Assembly: GCF_008831285.2 (NCBI RefSeq)
Contig: NC_045146.1
Span: 23,079,703 to 23,143,702 of the forward strand
Direction: 5' to 3'
Origin: Nymphaea colorata
Lineage: Eukaryota > Streptophyta > Magnoliopsida > Nymphaeales > Nymphaeaceae
DNA length: 64,000 nucleotides
Shown here: piece after piece, positions 61,801 to 64,000 of the stretch
How the letters are laid out: the number at the start of each line of letters is the position of its first letter
Numbering within the stretch: position 1 is the stretch's first letter
Notes under the pieces: generated by a model
Told to the model about the DNA's origin: nothing
What the model saw: only the letters and a program-made list of their open reading frames with translations
The model's database searches: none
Position numbers and translations under genes: made by a program

Positions 61801-64000
61801 GTGATTAATAACCTCTAGAAAAGTTGATCAGTCATTAAAATTAATAATTAATAATAAAATAAATGAATAAAAATAAAGAAGATACGGAGGGACTCTCGGT
61901 AGCTTGGTAGCAGGAAAGGTGTACTTGAAGGACAAGCTTTTGGTGATACAAGGAAATGACATGAACAGGGTCCCGTGACTCTCTCCTTTCACCAAGATTG
62001 CAACGCCCGTCCCTTTTGCAGGAAAAAAAAAATATCATATTTTACTCTTTTTTTTTTTTGGTAGTAAATCTGAAACTGTCGGTATAGACTGGTCCCCTCC
62101 TTTCCATGAATTAATGAGACCGACTGCTTTCACTCAACGTAAAAAAGGGGGGAAAAAAAAAAGTTTTCACCTGATTAACACGATCGAGCCAAAACAATGA
62201 ATAGAAAATTTTCTTCTGATCGTTTTTCACTTTTACAGGTCACATGAACTACAGTCTCCTTTTTAAGTCGGAAGTTTTTTTTTTCCATATGTAAAGAAAA
62301 ACTCATGGTTGAAAACAGAGGCGATTTACTGAAACTACGTGAAAGGGACACGAGGAAGAAAAGAGGCTCCGCTTTTTTCACGTAAAGGATGAAGCAGAGT
62401 TCACAAACTCATGCTTATGAGTGTATGTATAATAAATATTATATGTATCTGCAGAAGAAAAGTTTTTGAATCGTAGAGACATTGAGAATAGAATCTGCTT
62501 TGGATGGGTAGGCGGGGGGAAGTTTCCTAGGCGCCTTTTCAGATGGAAGTGGCATGTCCTCTTCGAGCCTTAGTCATGTACCTCATCAGAGTTACTAGAT
62601 GAAATAAAAGGCTTTCGCTTTCATCTTTTGATTGGAATTCTGTGTACAATTCTGTTGTTGCTTTTACATATAATAAGATTTCTGGCTGCCCAGATACGCA
62701 GTTCAATGTATGCATTGAGTTGCGTAATGTGAGAGGCCAGATGAATAGATGGCTCTAGGATTTTATCTTATATATAGACATACGCTCACACTATCTCTCC
62801 CTCTTACATACTCTCTCACGTTTCTTACTCTAGGACAAATTGATCAATTAATCAAATGACCAAAATAATTTAACATGCATGATGCACACTAACACTAACA
62901 GTGTGATATCCAAAAAGTTTAATTTTGTATTGAAAGTTATTGAAAATCTTTAAAAACTTATAAAAAGACAGGTAATTGAGTGATATTAAGTGATAGGTTA
63001 GTTTGAAATGAAATTGCTAAGAGACGAGTTGAGATATGCTAAACTAGGAGCCCAAACCTATGTGGGAGTGGGCTAGGTTGTCACAAATATGGTCGGAGCA
63101 GTTGTATTCCTGACAAAGTTTTTACATATAACTGCCCCCTCCCCTTATATATAATTATGACTTGTCTATGCCTATATATACTAAGAGTGCCTACGTATAC
63201 CAAAAAGAGAATTCGTCACCAAAAAAAGACTGGAGAAATTTGGTTGTGTTGCATGTTTATAGACTATCTTGTTGACAAACTAATTATTCTATGCAGTTAA
63301 GAGAGATTTTTCATTGAAATACTTAAAACTTTTGAATCATAAAAAATATATATAAGGTTCTAATAATGCTGCAAACGCGATGTACAGTTAATGAATTACA
63401 GATTTTATGTTTCCTGTCTTTCGTTTAAATGTGAGTTAATGAGTCAAAATTACTAAAATATCCATGAACCGAGCTTCTTGTGTCGTAGCCGTTGAGCTCT
63501 CAACTTCTTTCTTGGCCTATGCACCGTCTTAAGTTTGGCTGCAGCTCAGTAACTCTTACTGCATCGTTTTTTTAGCTGTTATTTAAAGTTTAATAATGTA
63601 AAAAAGAATACATCATCTTTGAGAAACCGTACTTGGTTTGTATTTTACTGCTTGAAGGGCGAAGAAAAGAAGTAACTTTAATTACCATTCACTTAACAGC
63701 AAAACTGATAAAAGGATAGACGGGATCCCGATCATTAACTAAACATTTATTACACTTTAAATGATGTTGAACGTTTAAATGAGTTTATGTTTCTAAAACT
63801 ATATATATACATATACATATACATGTATACTATATCTTTAATCCAATATTACCTAGTTGGACTCGTGTCGTGTCGTGATCTGCAGCATATATAAAAATCA
63901 AAATATCCATCAGACACGAATTTACGTCGGAACAATCATGAAGAAAAAGACGCGCTAAAAACCAAGCTCGATTACTGCACGGAATACAATTCTTTTGTCA
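58900..64000. other. Intergenic region to the window end; no gene seen
   Basis: AT-rich DNA with short frames only. Contains the SINE-like copy listed at 61340-61560 and a probable decayed relative near 60520. It also has poly-A/T runs near 59706 and 60965 and an ATATACAT-type repeat near 63800. Confidence 0.5.
61340..61560 (+). mobile_element. tRNA-derived SINE-like copy
   Basis: An A-box-like TAGCCCAACTAGGG at 61356-61369 is followed about 30 bases later by a good B-box, GAGTTCGAACTCC (61399-61411). This is the internal RNA polymerase III promoter of tRNA-derived SINEs. The sequence does not fold as a complete tRNA and has a long unrelated 3' part, so it is not a functional tRNA gene. Confidence 0.5.

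Noticed and set aside
1-64000. CRISPR arrays, bacterial-style operons, phage or viral genes
   Set aside because: None seen. Repeats are microsatellites or transposon-derived, and genes are intron-bearing plant genes.

Overview
The window is nuclear DNA from a seed plant, most likely an angiosperm. It has intron-rich genes with GT-AG splice sites, plant-type proteins (an SCL8-like GRAS regulator, a CCS52A-type APC/C activator, an organelle-targeted peptidyl-tRNA hydrolase), a plant Ty3/gypsy chromovirus, MITE-like elements and tRNA-derived SINE-like repeats. No species assignment is made. All exon models were built by reading frame, splice sites and remembered family sequences; none was confirmed by transcripts or searches.

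Layout. (1) 438-18029, plus strand: a complete gene for the TFIIH helicase XPB, 20 exons joining to 765 codons in one frame. Its introns hold most of the repeats in the left third: a PIF/Harbinger-like element (1229-2840), two oppositely oriented copies of a 0.35 kb repeat (3710-4065 and 14105-14475), a GA-rich tract (16495-16780) and a full-length 5.3 kb chromovirus (5075-10389) with 252-bp LTRs and a CCATA target duplication. The chromovirus is coding-dead: one frameshift and three in-frame stops. (2) 20170-23810, plus strand: peptidyl-tRNA hydrolase with an organelle-targeting leader, 8 or 9 exons depending on how the leader is spliced. (3) 29489-31228, minus strand: intronless SCL8-like GRAS gene, strikingly GC-rich compared with its AT-rich flanks. 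(4) 44455-46553, plus strand: a 5'-truncated, intron-containing fructokinase pseudogene with several frameshifts. (5) 48125-52445, minus strand: a complete ten-exon CCS52A/FZR (Cdh1-type) gene of 491 codons with C-box, seven-bladed WD40 region and IR tail.

The remainder (about 24-29, 31-44 and 53-64 kb) is intergenic DNA with microsatellites, small TIR elements, SINE-like copies, a Ty1/copia gag remnant and a few open frames I cannot name. The intact genes act in basic nuclear or organellar processes (transcription/DNA repair, translation quality control, GRAS-type regulation, cell-cycle proteolysis); nothing suggests that they form one pathway or cluster.

I found no convincing new system. 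The most interesting points are the recently inserted but decayed chromovirus in an intron of an essential gene, the pair of inverted repeats flanking eight XPB exons, two possible transit peptides for the peptidyl-tRNA hydrolase, the fructokinase pseudogene, and two neighbouring unassigned minus-strand open frames near 58.0-58.9 kb.
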